DNA of 53,312 nt from an uncultured Eubacteriales bacterium. Lineage in GTDB: Bacteria > Bacillota > Clostridia > Oscillospirales > Acutalibacteraceae. Positions 40,872-49,497 of this stretch are shown in pieces. Below the pieces are notes generated by a model, which saw only the letters and a program-made list of their open reading frames with translations, did not search any database and was not told where the DNA came from. Numbering within the stretch: position 1 is the first letter of the stretch; every line of letters starts with the position of its first letter. The position numbers and the translations under genes were made by a program. The DNA is taken from assembly GCA_934488615.1 (NCBI GenBank), contig CAKSSJ010000013.1, positions 1 to 53,312 of the forward strand, in the 5' to 3' direction.

Positions 40872-41234
40872 TTATATAGAGAACACTCCCGATACCCAGA
40901 GTGCAAGGAATGCATATACAACTGCAATGATAATGAAGAAGTAGTACAAAATTGAGGTCAGCGCGTATTTTGCCTTGTCTGCGGTTCCGCTTTCCTCATC
41001 GGCATAGCCGAAGCGCTCTACGCTTGTACGCTGTGCCGCCATGATGATCGTGAAAAGCAAAATCGCCGAATAAATCACGCTTATCCAGATATTGAACTTT
41101 ACATTGTTGGTATGGCAAAGGGAGCCTACAGCCGCAATAACGGCAGATGCCAAAAACCAAATGAACTTTTCAATTTTTTTAACAGGCTTCTGAGCCTTCT
41201 CGTTTTTTTCGGTCTTTTCTTTTTCCGCAACCAT
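40872..41234 (-). CDS. Hypothetical small membrane protein
   Basis: A 120-residue protein with a highly charged Lys/Glu N-terminus (residues 1-22) and three hydrophobic segments (about 26-41, 46-67, 92-117). I do not recognise the family. A GAGGGATAA ribosome-like site precedes ATG 41234. It stands alone between lexA and the DUF1893 gene. Confidence 0.72.
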   Translation of the reverse strand: MVAEKEKTEKNEKAQKPVKKIEKFIWFLASAVIAAVGSLCHTNNVKFNIWISVIYSAILLFTIIMAAQRTSVERFGYADEESGTADKAKYALTSILYYFFIIIAVVYAFLALWVSGVFSI

Positions 41235-41325
41235 ATTATCCCTCAGTTCTTCTTCATCAATAGAATTATCATAACATATGTAAAATTGAAATTCAAGAAA
41301 AATATTACAGATATTTAGATTGAGG

Positions 41326-41354
41326 TTGAAAAATCGGAAACAATGAAGTAAAAT
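41326..41354 (+). promoter_or_regulatory. Promoter of the DUF1893-MIF genes
   Basis: TTGAAA (41326-41331), 17 bases, TAAAAT (41349-41354). AAAAGGG and an ATG at 41387 follow. Confidence 0.6.
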
Positions 41355-41386
41355 ATAACGGTAAATTGATTTTAAAAGGGATTTCT

Positions 41387-41679
41387 ATGAAACGCAAAAC
41401 TTCAACCAAAAGACTGACCGCGTTATCGGCAAGGCGGCGGCGATGCTTCTCGAAAAATACGGTGTATCCGAAATCTATGCAAGGGTAACAAGCGAATATG
41501 CCGTTGCATATCTTAGTGATAAAAAGACAGTTTTGACATATGATAAAAAGGTAGACCACATTATTAACCGCGCAGGAACGGACATGTGTCCGATGGAAAA
41601 GGCGGTGCTTGACGTCAACAACGCCGATGAGGGCGAAAAATTGATAAGAGATAAAATAAAATCAATGATGAAAGGATGA
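41387..41679 (+). pseudogene. DUF1893 family gene with an early frameshift
   Basis: The DUF1893 signature runs in one frame from about 41416 (DRVIGKAAA, then IYARVTSEYAVAYL, IINRAGTDMCPMEKAVLD) to the stop at 41679. The only ATG with promoter and ribosome site is at 41387, one frame off; that frame stops after about 33 codons. One extra A in the AAA after this ATG would join them as MKTQNFNQKTDRVIGK. Internal ATG 41443 lacks a ribosome site. The family's usual N-terminal 35-40 residues are also missing. This could be a sequencing slip, a decayed gene or a slippage site. Confidence 0.75.
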
Positions 41680-41685
41680 TTTATT

Positions 41686-42030
41686 ATGCCGATGATCTCA
41701 ACAAAAACAAACGTTACAATTTCTCCCGAGCAGGAGCTTACGCTTAAGTCCAAGCTCGGCGAAGCAATTTCAATTCTCTCGGGCAAGAGTGAGCACTGGC
41801 TCATGCTCAGCTTTGAGGACAAATGTCACCTCTATTTTCAGGGCGACAATTCAAAGCCGCTCGCATACGTCGAGGTCAAGGTTTTCGGAAGAATAGATTA
41901 TTCCCAATCCAACAAGCTGACCGCAAAAATCTGCGAAATTTTCGGCGAGGTTCTCAATATCGACGCTTCAAACGTATATATCAAGTATGAAGAGGTCGAA
42001 ATGTGGGGCTGGAACGGCGGCAATTTCTAA
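41686..42030 (+). CDS. MIF/phenylpyruvate tautomerase-related protein
   Basis: A 114-residue protein of the macrophage migration inhibitory factor family, trimeric beta-alpha-beta tautomerases. The start Met-Pro leaves Pro at the N-terminus after Met removal, as the family's catalytic base requires. The C-terminus (NVYIKYEEVEMWGWNGGNF) matches the MIF ending. AAAGGATG precedes the ATG. It starts six bases after the DUF1893 stop and probably shares its promoter. The physiological substrate is unknown; gut bacterial MIF-like proteins could in principle act on host cells, which is speculation. Confidence 0.85.
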   Translation: MPMISTKTNVTISPEQELTLKSKLGEAISILSGKSEHWLMLSFEDKCHLYFQGDNSKPLAYVEVKVFGRIDYSQSNKLTAKICEIFGEVLNIDASNVYIKYEEVEMWGWNGGNF

Positions 42031-42037
42031 AAAGATA

Positions 42038-42065
42038 TTGATTTGTTTTATTTTTGTGATATAAT
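42038..42065 (+). promoter_or_regulatory. Promoter of the cysE-cysS T-box leader
   Basis: TTGATT (42038-42043), 16 bases, TATAAT (42060-42065), with transcription expected from about 42072. Confidence 0.7.
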
Positions 42066-42071
42066 GACACA

Positions 42072-42304
42072 TGAAAAATGCGTTTATCGGGAGGAGTAAC
42101 CCGAAACGGACACAGCAGAGAATGAGGCGCAACGGTGAAAGCCTCTTGTGAACGTTCGGACGAAATGCACCCGCCAGCACACAGAGGGAACTCATAGTAT
42201 CTCTGTGCGGACGTCCCCGTTACAGGACCGAAAGTTATAAGTCGGAGTGGAACCGCGGAAAAACCGCCTCTGTCGCATTATGTGCGGCGGAGGCTTTCTT
42301 TTTC
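42072..42304 (+). promoter_or_regulatory. T-box riboswitch (cysteine) of cysE-cysS
   Basis: Leader with the T-box sequence GGAGTGGAACCGCGG (42244-42258), followed by a terminator hairpin (GCCTCTGTCGCA with TGCGGCGGAGGC, 42266-42294) and TTTCTTTTT. The probable specifier is TGC followed by A, in GACGAAATGCACC near 42163. It would sense uncharged tRNA-Cys and induce both cysteine synthesis and CysS. Confidence 0.92.
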
Positions 42305-42359
42305 GGCTCCGATCTGTTGAGTAACTGCTGATTGCGGTTACTTGAAAGGAGACTTTTTA

Positions 42360-42986
42360 TTGTTTGAAAGAATTAAAGAGGATATAAAGTGTTTCCGTGA
42401 ACGTGACCCTGCGGCAACCTCGGCACTTGAGGTCATACTGCTTTACCCCGGATACAAGGCGATACGAAGTCACAGGAAGGCTCACTGGTTTTATAATCAC
42501 AACATGTTTTTTATCGCGAGAATGATCTCTCAGCACTGTGTGCGTAAAACGGGAATTGAGATTCACCCCGGCGCACAGATCGGCAGAAGATTTTTCATAG
42601 ACCACGGCACGGGAACGGTTATCGGCGAAACGACGGTTATCGGCGATGACGTTACGGTTTATCAGGGCGTGACACTCGGCGGTACGGGTAAGGATATCGG
42701 CAAGAGACACCCGACTATCGGCAACAACGTGCTGATCGGCGCAGGCGCAAAGGTGCTCGGGCCCGTGACGGTCGGCGACAATACGAACATTGCCGCAGGC
42801 GCGGTCGTTCTCGATAAAATACCGAAGAATTCAACGGCGGTCGGCGTTCCCGCAAGGGTCGTTCGCAGGAACGGCGAAAGGGTTCAGGATCTCGACCAGA
42901 TTCACATTCCCGACCCCGTATCTCAGGAGCTTTGCAGATTGCAGAGCGAAATTGAAAAGCTTAAAAAGAAATTGGAGGACAAATAA
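42360..42986 (+). CDS. cysE: Serine O-acetyltransferase
   Basis: A 208-residue left-handed beta-helix acetyltransferase that makes O-acetylserine, the precursor of cysteine. The hexapeptide region IHPGAQIGRRFFIDHGTG contains the catalytic His pair, then GETTVIGDDVTVYQGVTLGGTG. The frame opens at TTG 42342, but the ribosome site AAAGGAG lies inside it. TTG 42360, nine bases after GGAG, is the likely start. Its stop abuts the ATG of cysS, so both depend on the cysteine T-box. Confidence 0.95.
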   Translation: MFERIKEDIKCFRERDPAATSALEVILLYPGYKAIRSHRKAHWFYNHNMFFIARMISQHCVRKTGIEIHPGAQIGRRFFIDHGTGTVIGETTVIGDDVTVYQGVTLGGTGKDIGKRHPTIGNNVLIGAGAKVLGPVTVGDNTNIAAGAVVLDKIPKNSTAVGVPARVVRRNGERVQDLDQIHIPDPVSQELCRLQSEIEKLKKKLEDK

Positions 42987-44378
42987 ATGAAGATTTTTAA
43001 CACTCTCACAAGAAGCAAGGAAGAGCTTAAAACGATTGAGGAGGGCAAGGTAAAAATCTATGCCTGCGGCCCGACCGTTTACAACTTTATCCATATCGGC
43101 AACGCAAGACCGCTTTGCGTTTTTGACGTTCTTCGCCGCTTCCTTGAGTATATCGGCTACGATGTAAGATTCGTTCAGAATTTTACGGATATTGACGATA
43201 AAATAATTAAGCGCGCAAACGAAGAGGGCTTGACCTATAAGGAGGTCAGCGAGAAATATATCGAGGAATTCTGGAAGGACGTTAAGGGCATGAATGTCCG
43301 CGAAGCAACGGTTCATCCGAAAGCCACGGAAAATATTGACGAGATCATCGACATTGTTTCGACGCTTATCGACAAGGGCTATGCCTATGCCGTTGACGGC
43401 GACGTATATTTCAGTCCCTCCAAGTTCAAGGAGTACGGTAAGCTTTCGCATCAGCCGCTTGAGGATCTTGAAGCAGGCGCAAGAATCATGGTCGGCGAGG
43501 TCAAGAAAGAGCCGATGGACTTTGCACTTTGGAAGAGCGCAAAGCCGGGCGAGCCTTACTGGGAGTCGCCGTGGGGTCACGGCAGACCGGGCTGGCATAT
43601 TGAGTGCTCGGCAATGGTAAGACGTTACCTCGGCAAGACGATTGATATTCACTGCGGCGGACAGGATCTTATCTTCCCGCACCATGAGAACGAAATCGCA
43701 CAGAGCGAGTGCTGCAACGGTGTTCCGTTTGCTCACTATTGGATGCACAACGGCTATATCAACGTTGATAATGTTAAAATGTCAAAGTCGCTCGGCAATT
43801 TCTTCACTGTAAGGGACGTTGCCGAAAAATACGGCTACGAGCCGATTCGTTTCCTTATGATTTCCTCGCACTACAGAAGCCCCATCAACTACAGCACCGA
43901 TATCATTGAGCAGTGCAAGGCTTCGCTTGTTCGTCTTTACAATTGCCGCGACGGTCTTGATTTTGCGCTGGAAACGGCAGAGGACGGAGCAGTAAGCGAC
44001 GAGCTTCTCGCAATGTTTGACAAGCGCCGTCAGCAGTTCATTGACGCAATGAGCGACGACCTCAACACAGCCGACGCTATCGCCGCTTTGTTTGAGCTTG
44101 TCCGCGACATTAACTCCAACGTCATTGCCGCAAATGCAAACAAGGGCTCCGTTGAGGAAGCAATAAAGGTATTCGACGAGCTCGCAGAAGTTCTCGGCCT
44201 TGTTTATGACCGCAAAAAGGAAAGCCTTGACGATGAAATTGAAGCTCTTATCGAACAGAGAACACAGGCTCGTAAGGACAGAAATTGGGCTGAGGCAGAC
44301 CGTATCCGTGACGAGCTGAAAGCCAAGGGCATCGTCCTTGAGGATACAGCCCAGGGCGTAAAGTGGCACAGAGAATAA
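42987..44378 (+). CDS. cysS: Cysteine--tRNA ligase
   Basis: A 463-residue class I synthetase of normal length. C27 in YACGPTVYN and later HIECSAMV and HHENEIAQSE residues are the zinc ligands. HIGN at 36-39 is the HIGH motif and KMSKS lies at about 264-268. It charges tRNA-Cys and closes the feedback loop of the T-box leader. GGAGG lies in the end of cysE. The next gene begins one base after its stop. Confidence 0.97.
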   Translation: MKIFNTLTRSKEELKTIEEGKVKIYACGPTVYNFIHIGNARPLCVFDVLRRFLEYIGYDVRFVQNFTDIDDKIIKRANEEGLTYKEVSEKYIEEFWKDVKGMNVREATVHPKATENIDEIIDIVSTLIDKGYAYAVDGDVYFSPSKFKEYGKLSHQPLEDLEAGARIMVGEVKKEPMDFALWKSAKPGEPYWESPWGHGRPGWHIECSAMVRRYLGKTIDIHCGGQDLIFPHHENEIAQSECCNGVPFAHYWMHNGYINVDNVKMSKSLGNFFTVRDVAEKYGYEPIRFLMISSHYRSPINYSTDIIEQCKASLVRLYNCRDGLDFALETAEDGAVSDELLAMFDKRRQQFIDAMSDDLNTADAIAALFELVRDINSNVIAANANKGSVEEAIKVFDELAEVLGLVYDRKKESLDDEIEALIEQRTQARKDRNWAEADRIRDELKAKGIVLEDTAQGVKWHRE

Positions 44379-44379
44379 T

Positions 44380-45042
44380 ATGGAAATTCGCAACAAAAGC
44401 AGTTTTGATCTTTTGATTGAATATAACGGTTCAAAGCATAAGCTGAACCGTTCGGACAAAATTGAACTCAAAAGCTCGGGCGGAAATGCTGATATCCGTG
44501 TTTTTGTTTGCCGCAAGCCAAAGGTAAAATTCAGCTTTTTCCCGTCTGTAAAAGCGACAAGCTTTCTTGAGGATCATGCCGAATTGATTTTACCGTTTAA
44601 CCTGTCACTTTCGGTTAAAAATGACGGTGAGATTATTGAATTTGTTGATTGCTCGTGTAAATGCGATTGCCCGATAAAGCTTGTGACCGTGATACCGAAC
44701 GATTACGCATATGTCGAAAAAGCCGAGTTCTTTGCTCAGAGCTATTCAAAGATGAAAAGGAAGCTCTTGCTGATTGAAATTTTGCTGATTTTCCTTCAGC
44801 CGCTTTGGATTTTCGGTTGTATTCTGGGCTTGGCAATCAAAGATACCCGTATCTTTGCATTCTCGCTGGTATGCCTCATATTTTCGGTTATTGAGTCCGT
44901 CAAGCTCGTTCGTTCTGTCAACGGCTGTACTGAACCCGAGATGATAAACAATCTGAAAAAGCGAGCCGAACTCATAGAAATGTCAAAGGATAAGGACAAT
45001 TTCTCTCAAAAGCTGCTTCAAGAGATTTTCAAAAGAATATAA
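44380..45042 (+). CDS. Hypothetical membrane protein
   Basis: A 220-residue protein that I do not recognise. Residues 1-125 look like a beta-rich soluble domain (NGSKHKLNRSDKIELKS; a CSCKCDC cysteine cluster near 92). Two hydrophobic segments follow (about 128-150 and 154-172), then a charged helical tail. It starts immediately after cysS and lies before a terminator, so it is the third gene of the cysteine T-box operon, without an obvious link to cysteine except for its cysteine cluster. Confidence 0.75.
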   Translation: MEIRNKSSFDLLIEYNGSKHKLNRSDKIELKSSGGNADIRVFVCRKPKVKFSFFPSVKATSFLEDHAELILPFNLSLSVKNDGEIIEFVDCSCKCDCPIKLVTVIPNDYAYVEKAEFFAQSYSKMKRKLLLIEILLIFLQPLWIFGCILGLAIKDTRIFAFSLVCLIFSVIESVKLVRSVNGCTEPEMINNLKKRAELIEMSKDKDNFSQKLLQEIFKRI

Positions 45043-45047
45043 AACAA

Positions 45048-45086
45048 GACCCGAGAAGTGTTTGATGTTTCTCGGGTCCGATTTTT
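45048..45086. terminator. Bidirectional terminator
   Basis: GACCCGAGAA (45048-45057) and TTCTCGGGTC (45069-45078), with A runs before and T runs after, end both the cysE operon and the minus-strand RHH gene. Confidence 0.88.
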
Positions 45087-45285
45087 ATTTTCGGGTGGGC
45101 TTCACATTGATATTCGGGTCGATGTCGCCCTCGATTTTTCCGTTCTGTTCCTCAAATTGCTTGATGTTCTCACGAATAAGAACAAGGATATGGCTGTTCA
45201 CCGAACGGCCTTCGTAGTCGGCGACATAGCCTATCTTGCGAAGCATTTCCTCCTCAATCCTTATTGAAACACTCTTAACCGCCAT
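45085..45285 (-). CDS. Ribbon-helix-helix (Arc/CopG-like) protein
   Basis: A 66-residue protein. MAVKSVSIRIEEEMLRKIGYVADYEGRS gives the DNA-binding strand and first helix, and SVNSHILVLIRENIKQFEE gives the second helix of an Arc/MetJ-type ribbon-helix-helix. The tail is Asn/Pro-rich. Such proteins are often antitoxins or copy-number regulators, but no toxin gene adjoins it. It starts 12 bases after the YbaK-type gene's stop and is probably co-transcribed with it. Confidence 0.85.
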   Translation of the reverse strand: MAVKSVSIRIEEEMLRKIGYVADYEGRSVNSHILVLIRENIKQFEEQNGKIEGDIDPNINVKPTRK

Positions 45286-45297
45286 AGCTTCACCTGC

Positions 45298-45837
45298 TCA
45301 CACATCAATGACTGTGTATCTGTGCTTTGAATAAGGCAGAAGCTTTTCAAGGATATCCTTTGTTTTCAGCTTCATATAACCCGTTGTTGTGCCGTCGGAG
45401 CAGCCGTACCATTCGTCCTCGCATACAGCCTTGTCAAAAACAACATGAACATCCTCAGCCTCGGGACGAAGAACGCCGAAAATTGTCGTTGCGCCGACCT
45501 TTGTTCCGATTATCTCATCAAGCATCTCCGCCGATGCGAATGACACTCTCGAAATGCCGAGAGCCGAGCTGAAATCCTTTGTCACAAAAGGCTTGTCCCC
45601 TGCCGTTACAAAAAGATAAAAATTCGTTTTCTGACGGTTACAAAGGAAAAGCGTCTTAACGGTTTTCATGTCGAGCGCCTTGTCGATCTCGATGCAGTCC
45701 TCCATTGTCACGGCTTCGTCATTCTCAACGCGGCTGAACGGAATATTGTTTTCGTCAAGAAACTTATATGTCATTTCCTGCAAGGGTGTTTTGTATTCCT
45801 TAGGCAGGTCTGTCATCGGTTTGCTTACATGTATCAT
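45298..45837 (-). CDS. Prolyl-tRNA editing domain protein (ProXp/YbaK superfamily)
   Basis: A 179-residue free-standing editing deacylase resembling ProXp-ala (PrdX), which removes Ala from Ala-tRNA-Pro. It shows LFLCNRQKTNFYLFVTAGDKPF with the conserved catalytic lysine nearby (VKTLF), then the family's late GATTIFGVL and the CSDGTTTGYMKL segment. AAAGGTG precedes ATG 45837. It is the second YbaK-fold gene in the window besides 26592-27068, and the two belong to different subfamilies. Confidence 0.88.
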   Translation of the reverse strand: MIHVSKPMTDLPKEYKTPLQEMTYKFLDENNIPFSRVENDEAVTMEDCIEIDKALDMKTVKTLFLCNRQKTNFYLFVTAGDKPFVTKDFSSALGISRVSFASAEMLDEIIGTKVGATTIFGVLRPEAEDVHVVFDKAVCEDEWYGCSDGTTTGYMKLKTKDILEKLLPYSKHRYTVIDV

Positions 45838-45903
45838 TTTAAATCACCTTTTCTTTTGTTCTGCCGATTATTATATCACAATAATTATTTTTTGCAAAGA
45901 AAA

Positions 45904-45939
45904 ATCCGCCTGTTCGGGAAAAATCCAAAACAGACGGAT
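45904..45939 (-). terminator. Terminator of the DUF975 gene
   Basis: ATCCGCCTGTT and AACAGACGGAT form a stem with one mismatch; on the minus strand TTTTTC follows. Confidence 0.8.
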
Positions 45940-45950
45940 CCTTTTTATTT

Positions 45951-46580
45951 TCAGTTCTGCGGATCAGTGTCAAATGAGTATATAGCTTCCATTCTTCTAA
46001 GATTCTCATAGAACTGAGAATGAGCGGCAGCCATATAAGCGTTTACCCAGAATGTGCCGATTCCGAGACAGCATGCTCCGACAAAGAGCCAGCCTAAAAA
46101 GCTGAGATCGAGCACAAAAAGATCCCACTTGTGTCCCTGCATCATGCGCTGACTTTCGTCAATACACTGCTTCCAGTCATAGTCAGGATGATCGACCTTG
46201 ATATACATAGCCATCGAATAAGCATACATCTTTACGAAGCCCGGGATAATAAAGAGCATTGTCCAAAGAGCCGTAAACAGCGCTGTCATAAGTCCGATAA
46301 GAAATGTGTTTGAAAAATCTTCTCTGAATCCGTTGAAGATATCGCCGATATCCATTTTCTCACCTGTGCGCGTCTGCTTGAGAAACATTGCAGAAACACC
46401 GTATGAAACAGGTCCCGCAAGCAAAAGCGATGCGATCTGACCTACTCCCGGAATTGCATTAACCAAATACGAAACAGCCGCCTGAATTACAACCACAACA
46501 ACGGCGATAAGCCACGTATTGCCGAAAATCTGATTCCCGAGCTGTGCTTTTGCCATTGCCTTCATCTGTTGTCTTGTCAT
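45951..46580 (-). CDS. DUF975 family membrane protein
   Basis: A 209-residue membrane protein with an amphipathic N-terminus (RQQMKAMAKAQLGNQIFG) and about five hydrophobic segments, matching the DUF975 family of Firmicutes. The conserved segments include GPVSYGVSAMFLK, FNGFREDF and IIPGFVKMYAYSMAMYI. AAAGGAGG ten bases before ATG 46580 sets the start (the frame opens at 46622). The family's function is unknown. Confidence 0.82.
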   Translation of the reverse strand: MTRQQMKAMAKAQLGNQIFGNTWLIAVVVVVIQAAVSYLVNAIPGVGQIASLLLAGPVSYGVSAMFLKQTRTGEKMDIGDIFNGFREDFSNTFLIGLMTALFTALWTMLFIIPGFVKMYAYSMAMYIKVDHPDYDWKQCIDESQRMMQGHKWDLFVLDLSFLGWLFVGACCLGIGTFWVNAYMAAAHSQFYENLRRMEAIYSFDTDPQN

Positions 46581-46732
46581 AGTTTTCTTTCCTCCTTTTA
46601 CGACAATTTTCTTGTCGCTCACCCTTATTATAACATAATTATTTTACTAATCAATATTTACGGTAAATTTTACAGATTATTCATTTTGTACGGCAATTTT
46701 TAAATGCAATACCGCATAATTAGGGTGGTGCC

Positions 46733-47545
46733 TTAGTCTTTTTCTTCGCCGTCCTCTTTTTTCCTGTATGCAATGTACTCATAGGTCGAATTTTCATCAG
46801 CGCGCGCTTTCATTGCATTGTAGCACTGATCTCTCAGCGCCTTTTTTCTTTCCGCCATCGGAAGGCTTTCATCGGGATAAAACGGTCCGTCGATAAAGGT
46901 CACGGTTTTCGGGAAGCTGCCGATTTTCCTTTTCTGATAGCAGGTCGTCATTGCAAAAACAGGTGTGCCCGTATGGGCGGGATAGCTGAACGAAGCGTCG
47001 CTGAACGGGCGAATACCCGTGAAATACGGCCACATGTGCGCCTCGGGATAAATCGTAATAAGGTTTCTTTGGCGTATGCGCGTCTTAACGCACTTGACCA
47101 TTTCCTTTTTCTGCTTTATCGTCGAGCCGAGCGGAATTGCGCCGAGCATTTCAACGATATTGTTAAGCCCGGGAACCGACATCGTATCGGGACCGACCAC
47201 GATATATCCCCTGCGGAAGTGCCTCAGCAGATTCGGCAGGAAAGCGTCGAGAATGAAATTGGTATGGTTTGCGTAAACATATGCTCCTGAAATGCCCACC
47301 TTTAAAATAGCCTTCTTGTTCTTAAAGCGGTGAAGCGGCACAATTTTTGTATACAGCCACGCGAGTGGCTGACCTATGATCCTGTAGAGAATGAACGAGA
47401 AAATCCGCCACAGCGGACCTCTGTGGATATAGCGGTAATTTTCGCGTAGGGGCTTTATTTCAATGCCCATTTTTGCAAAATCGTCGGTCAATTCGTTTTC
47501 GTAATATATTGTCTTTCGGGGTATATTCTTTTTATTTTTTGACAT
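46733..47545 (-). CDS. 1-acyl-glycerol-3-phosphate acyltransferase-like protein (PlsC family)
   Basis: A 270-residue membrane-associated acyltransferase. The catalytic motif appears as NHTNFILD (H-x4-D) near residue 107, and the substrate-binding YPEAHMW (in place of FPEGTRS) near 185. The YPEAHMW variant and the basic tail (RKKEDGEEKD) place it in a divergent PlsC subgroup, so the acyl acceptor is uncertain. GAAGGGAA before ATG 47545 sets the start. A terminator hairpin (47581-47619) lies just upstream and separates it from yifB. Confidence 0.8.
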   Translation of the reverse strand: MSKNKKNIPRKTIYYENELTDDFAKMGIEIKPLRENYRYIHRGPLWRIFSFILYRIIGQPLAWLYTKIVPLHRFKNKKAILKVGISGAYVYANHTNFILDAFLPNLLRHFRRGYIVVGPDTMSVPGLNNIVEMLGAIPLGSTIKQKKEMVKCVKTRIRQRNLITIYPEAHMWPYFTGIRPFSDASFSYPAHTGTPVFAMTTCYQKRKIGSFPKTVTFIDGPFYPDESLPMAERKKALRDQCYNAMKARADENSTYEYIAYRKKEDGEEKD

Positions 47546-47580
47546 AAATTGAATTCCCTTCTTAGGTATTTTAAAAGAAA

Positions 47581-47619
47581 AGGTATGATACAATCAACCA
47601 TTTTAATTATATCATACCT
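47581..47619 (-). terminator. Terminator of yifB
   Basis: AGGTATGATA and TATCATACCT form a ten-base-pair stem; on the minus strand TTTTCTTTTAA follows. Confidence 0.82.
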
Positions 47620-47656
47620 ATATTTTGTGTCAATAATTCACTTTGTTACGATTTGC

Positions 47657-49186
47657 TTACCTTGTCCAAAATTTTCTGTCCAAAGAGCGGTATTGAATTG
47701 CCTCTGCGATGTGCGTCGCTTCAATTACAGGCGAATTGTCGAGGTCCGCAACCGTTCTTGCAACCCTGAGAATTTTATCGTAAGCGCGAGCCGAAAGTCC
47801 GAGCCTGTCAAAGGCAACCTGAAGCATTTTCATTGCCGCATCGCTTGCCTTGCAGAATTCGCGTGTCATTGCCGCATTCATCTGTGCGTTGCAGTTTGCC
47901 GAGGTTCCGCTCAGACGGTTCTGCTGAATTTTTCTCGCCGCTTCAACTCGCTTTTTGATCTCCGAGGACGGCTCTCCCCTATGCTCATCTGCAAGCTTTT
48001 CAAAATCAACGGGCGGCACCTCGATATGTATATCAATTCGGTCAAGCAGCGGTCCGCTTATCTTAGAAAGATACTTCGCCGCCGCACCGTCACGGCAGGT
48101 ACATTTCCTCGTCGGGTGTCCGTAATAGCCGCACGGGCAGGGGTTCATTGCGCAGACAAGCATAATTGAGCAAGGATAAGTTGAGGTTCCCGACGCTCTT
48201 GAAATTGTGATTTTTCCGTCCTCAAGCGGCTGTCGCATCATCTCCATCGCCTGACGGGAAAATTCGGGTAATTCATCGAGAAACAGAACACCGTTGTGTG
48301 CGAGCGAGATCTCACCCGGCTTCGGGATCGCACCGCCGCCCGCAAGTCCGATTGACGAAACGGTATGATGCGGAGCGCGGAACGGGCGCTGAGTTATAAG
48401 GCTTAAATTATTTTTCAACGCACCCGATATTGAATATATCTTCGTCGTTTCAAGGCTTTCCTCAAAGGTCATTGACGGCAAAATTGACGGAATTCTTTTA
48501 GCAAGCATGCTTTTGCCCGAGCCCGGGCTTCCAATCATCAGCGTATTGTGTCCGCCTGCCGCCGCGACCTCCAAAGCACGCTTGGCTTCAAACTGACCTT
48601 TGACGTCGGCAAAATCGGGCATATAATCAAAGGCTTCGGCACCGTCTGTTTTCATCGGCTCGGCAGGCTCGATCGGCTTTGTTCCTCTCAGATGGTCAAG
48701 CACGGCAAAAACATCGGCGACGGGATATATCTCTGCTCCCTCGACAACAGCCGCCTCATTCGCATTTTCGGAGGGAACAAAGAATTTTTTGAATCCGCTC
48801 TGGCACGCTCCGATAACCATTGGCAGAACTCCGTTGACCCTGCGCACCTTACCGTCAAGCGAAAGCTCGCCGAGGAAGATATATCCGTCCGTGTCGGCTC
48901 TTAACTGCTCCGAAGCCATAAGCAAGGCAACAAACATTGCAAGGTCATAGAGAGGGCCTTCCTTTCGGCGGTCGGCAGGGGCAAGGTTGACGGTAATACG
49001 GCTGACCGGGAAATCAAAGCCGCTGTTCTTTATTGCAGAATGAACACGGTTACGTGATTCGCTGACAGCGGAATCGGGCAGACCTACCACATCAAAACGC
49101 GGCAAGCCCGAGGATATATCAGCCTCAACGCTGACAGGGAAAACCTCCATGCCGAAAATACCCATGCTGTTGACCTTTGCAAACAT
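47657..49186 (-). CDS. comM: YifB/ComM-family AAA+ Mg-chelatase-like ATPase
   Basis: A 509-residue protein. The N-terminal ChlI-like domain (FDVVGLPDSAVSESRNRV near residue 30) resembles Lon proteases in fold; the Walker A is GSPGSGKSML near 218; the Mg-chelatase C-terminal domain ends the protein (SARAYDKILRVARTVADL). ComM is a hexameric branch-migration helicase that aids recombination in natural transformation; other YifB proteins are unassigned. GAGGATG before ATG 49186 is preferred over the frame opening at 49225. Confidence 0.93.
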   Translation of the reverse strand: MFAKVNSMGIFGMEVFPVSVEADISSGLPRFDVVGLPDSAVSESRNRVHSAIKNSGFDFPVSRITVNLAPADRRKEGPLYDLAMFVALLMASEQLRADTDGYIFLGELSLDGKVRRVNGVLPMVIGACQSGFKKFFVPSENANEAAVVEGAEIYPVADVFAVLDHLRGTKPIEPAEPMKTDGAEAFDYMPDFADVKGQFEAKRALEVAAAGGHNTLMIGSPGSGKSMLAKRIPSILPSMTFEESLETTKIYSISGALKNNLSLITQRPFRAPHHTVSSIGLAGGGAIPKPGEISLAHNGVLFLDELPEFSRQAMEMMRQPLEDGKITISRASGTSTYPCSIMLVCAMNPCPCGYYGHPTRKCTCRDGAAAKYLSKISGPLLDRIDIHIEVPPVDFEKLADEHRGEPSSEIKKRVEAARKIQQNRLSGTSANCNAQMNAAMTREFCKASDAAMKMLQVAFDRLGLSARAYDKILRVARTVADLDNSPVIEATHIAEAIQYRSLDRKFWTR

Positions 49187-49293
49187 TTTTTCATCCTCTT
49201 TCGTTTGTTTTTTATTAACGTCCAAGAAACAATACTGTATTTTGATAGCCTCTTTATAAAAACTGAAAATCTAAAATTGGCAGAGTTTTGCCG

Positions 49294-49442
49294 AGGCTTC
49301 CCCTTGAGGGGAAGCTGTCGCGCAAGCGACTGATGAGGTGGAAAATTTGAAGTCTGATGTTTTTAAATGTAATGAGATAAAACTCTACCACCTCATCCGA
49401 GCGGCGCAATCCGCCGCCCACCTTCCCCTCAAGGGGAAGGCT
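49294..49442. repeat. MITE-like repeat element between yifB and an XRE gene
   Basis: About 149 bases. The left part reads GGCTTCCCCTTGAGGGGAAGC, GTCGCGCAAGCGAC and TGATGAGGTGG. The right part inverts it: CCACCTCATC, GCGGCGCAATCCGCCGC, CCTTCCCCTCAAGGGGAAGG. Each end folds into two hairpins. It is a member of the family seen at 29056-29266. No coding frame. It fills most of the 311-base gap 49187-49497. Confidence 0.8.
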
Positions 49443-49497
49443 AATAAATTTTCTCATTTCTTTTCTAATCATCATTACATTTCATCATTACATCTTC

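Noticed and set aside
45085..45837. RHH protein plus neighbour as a toxin-antitoxin pair
   Set aside because: The neighbour is a prolyl-tRNA editing deacylase, not a known toxin type.
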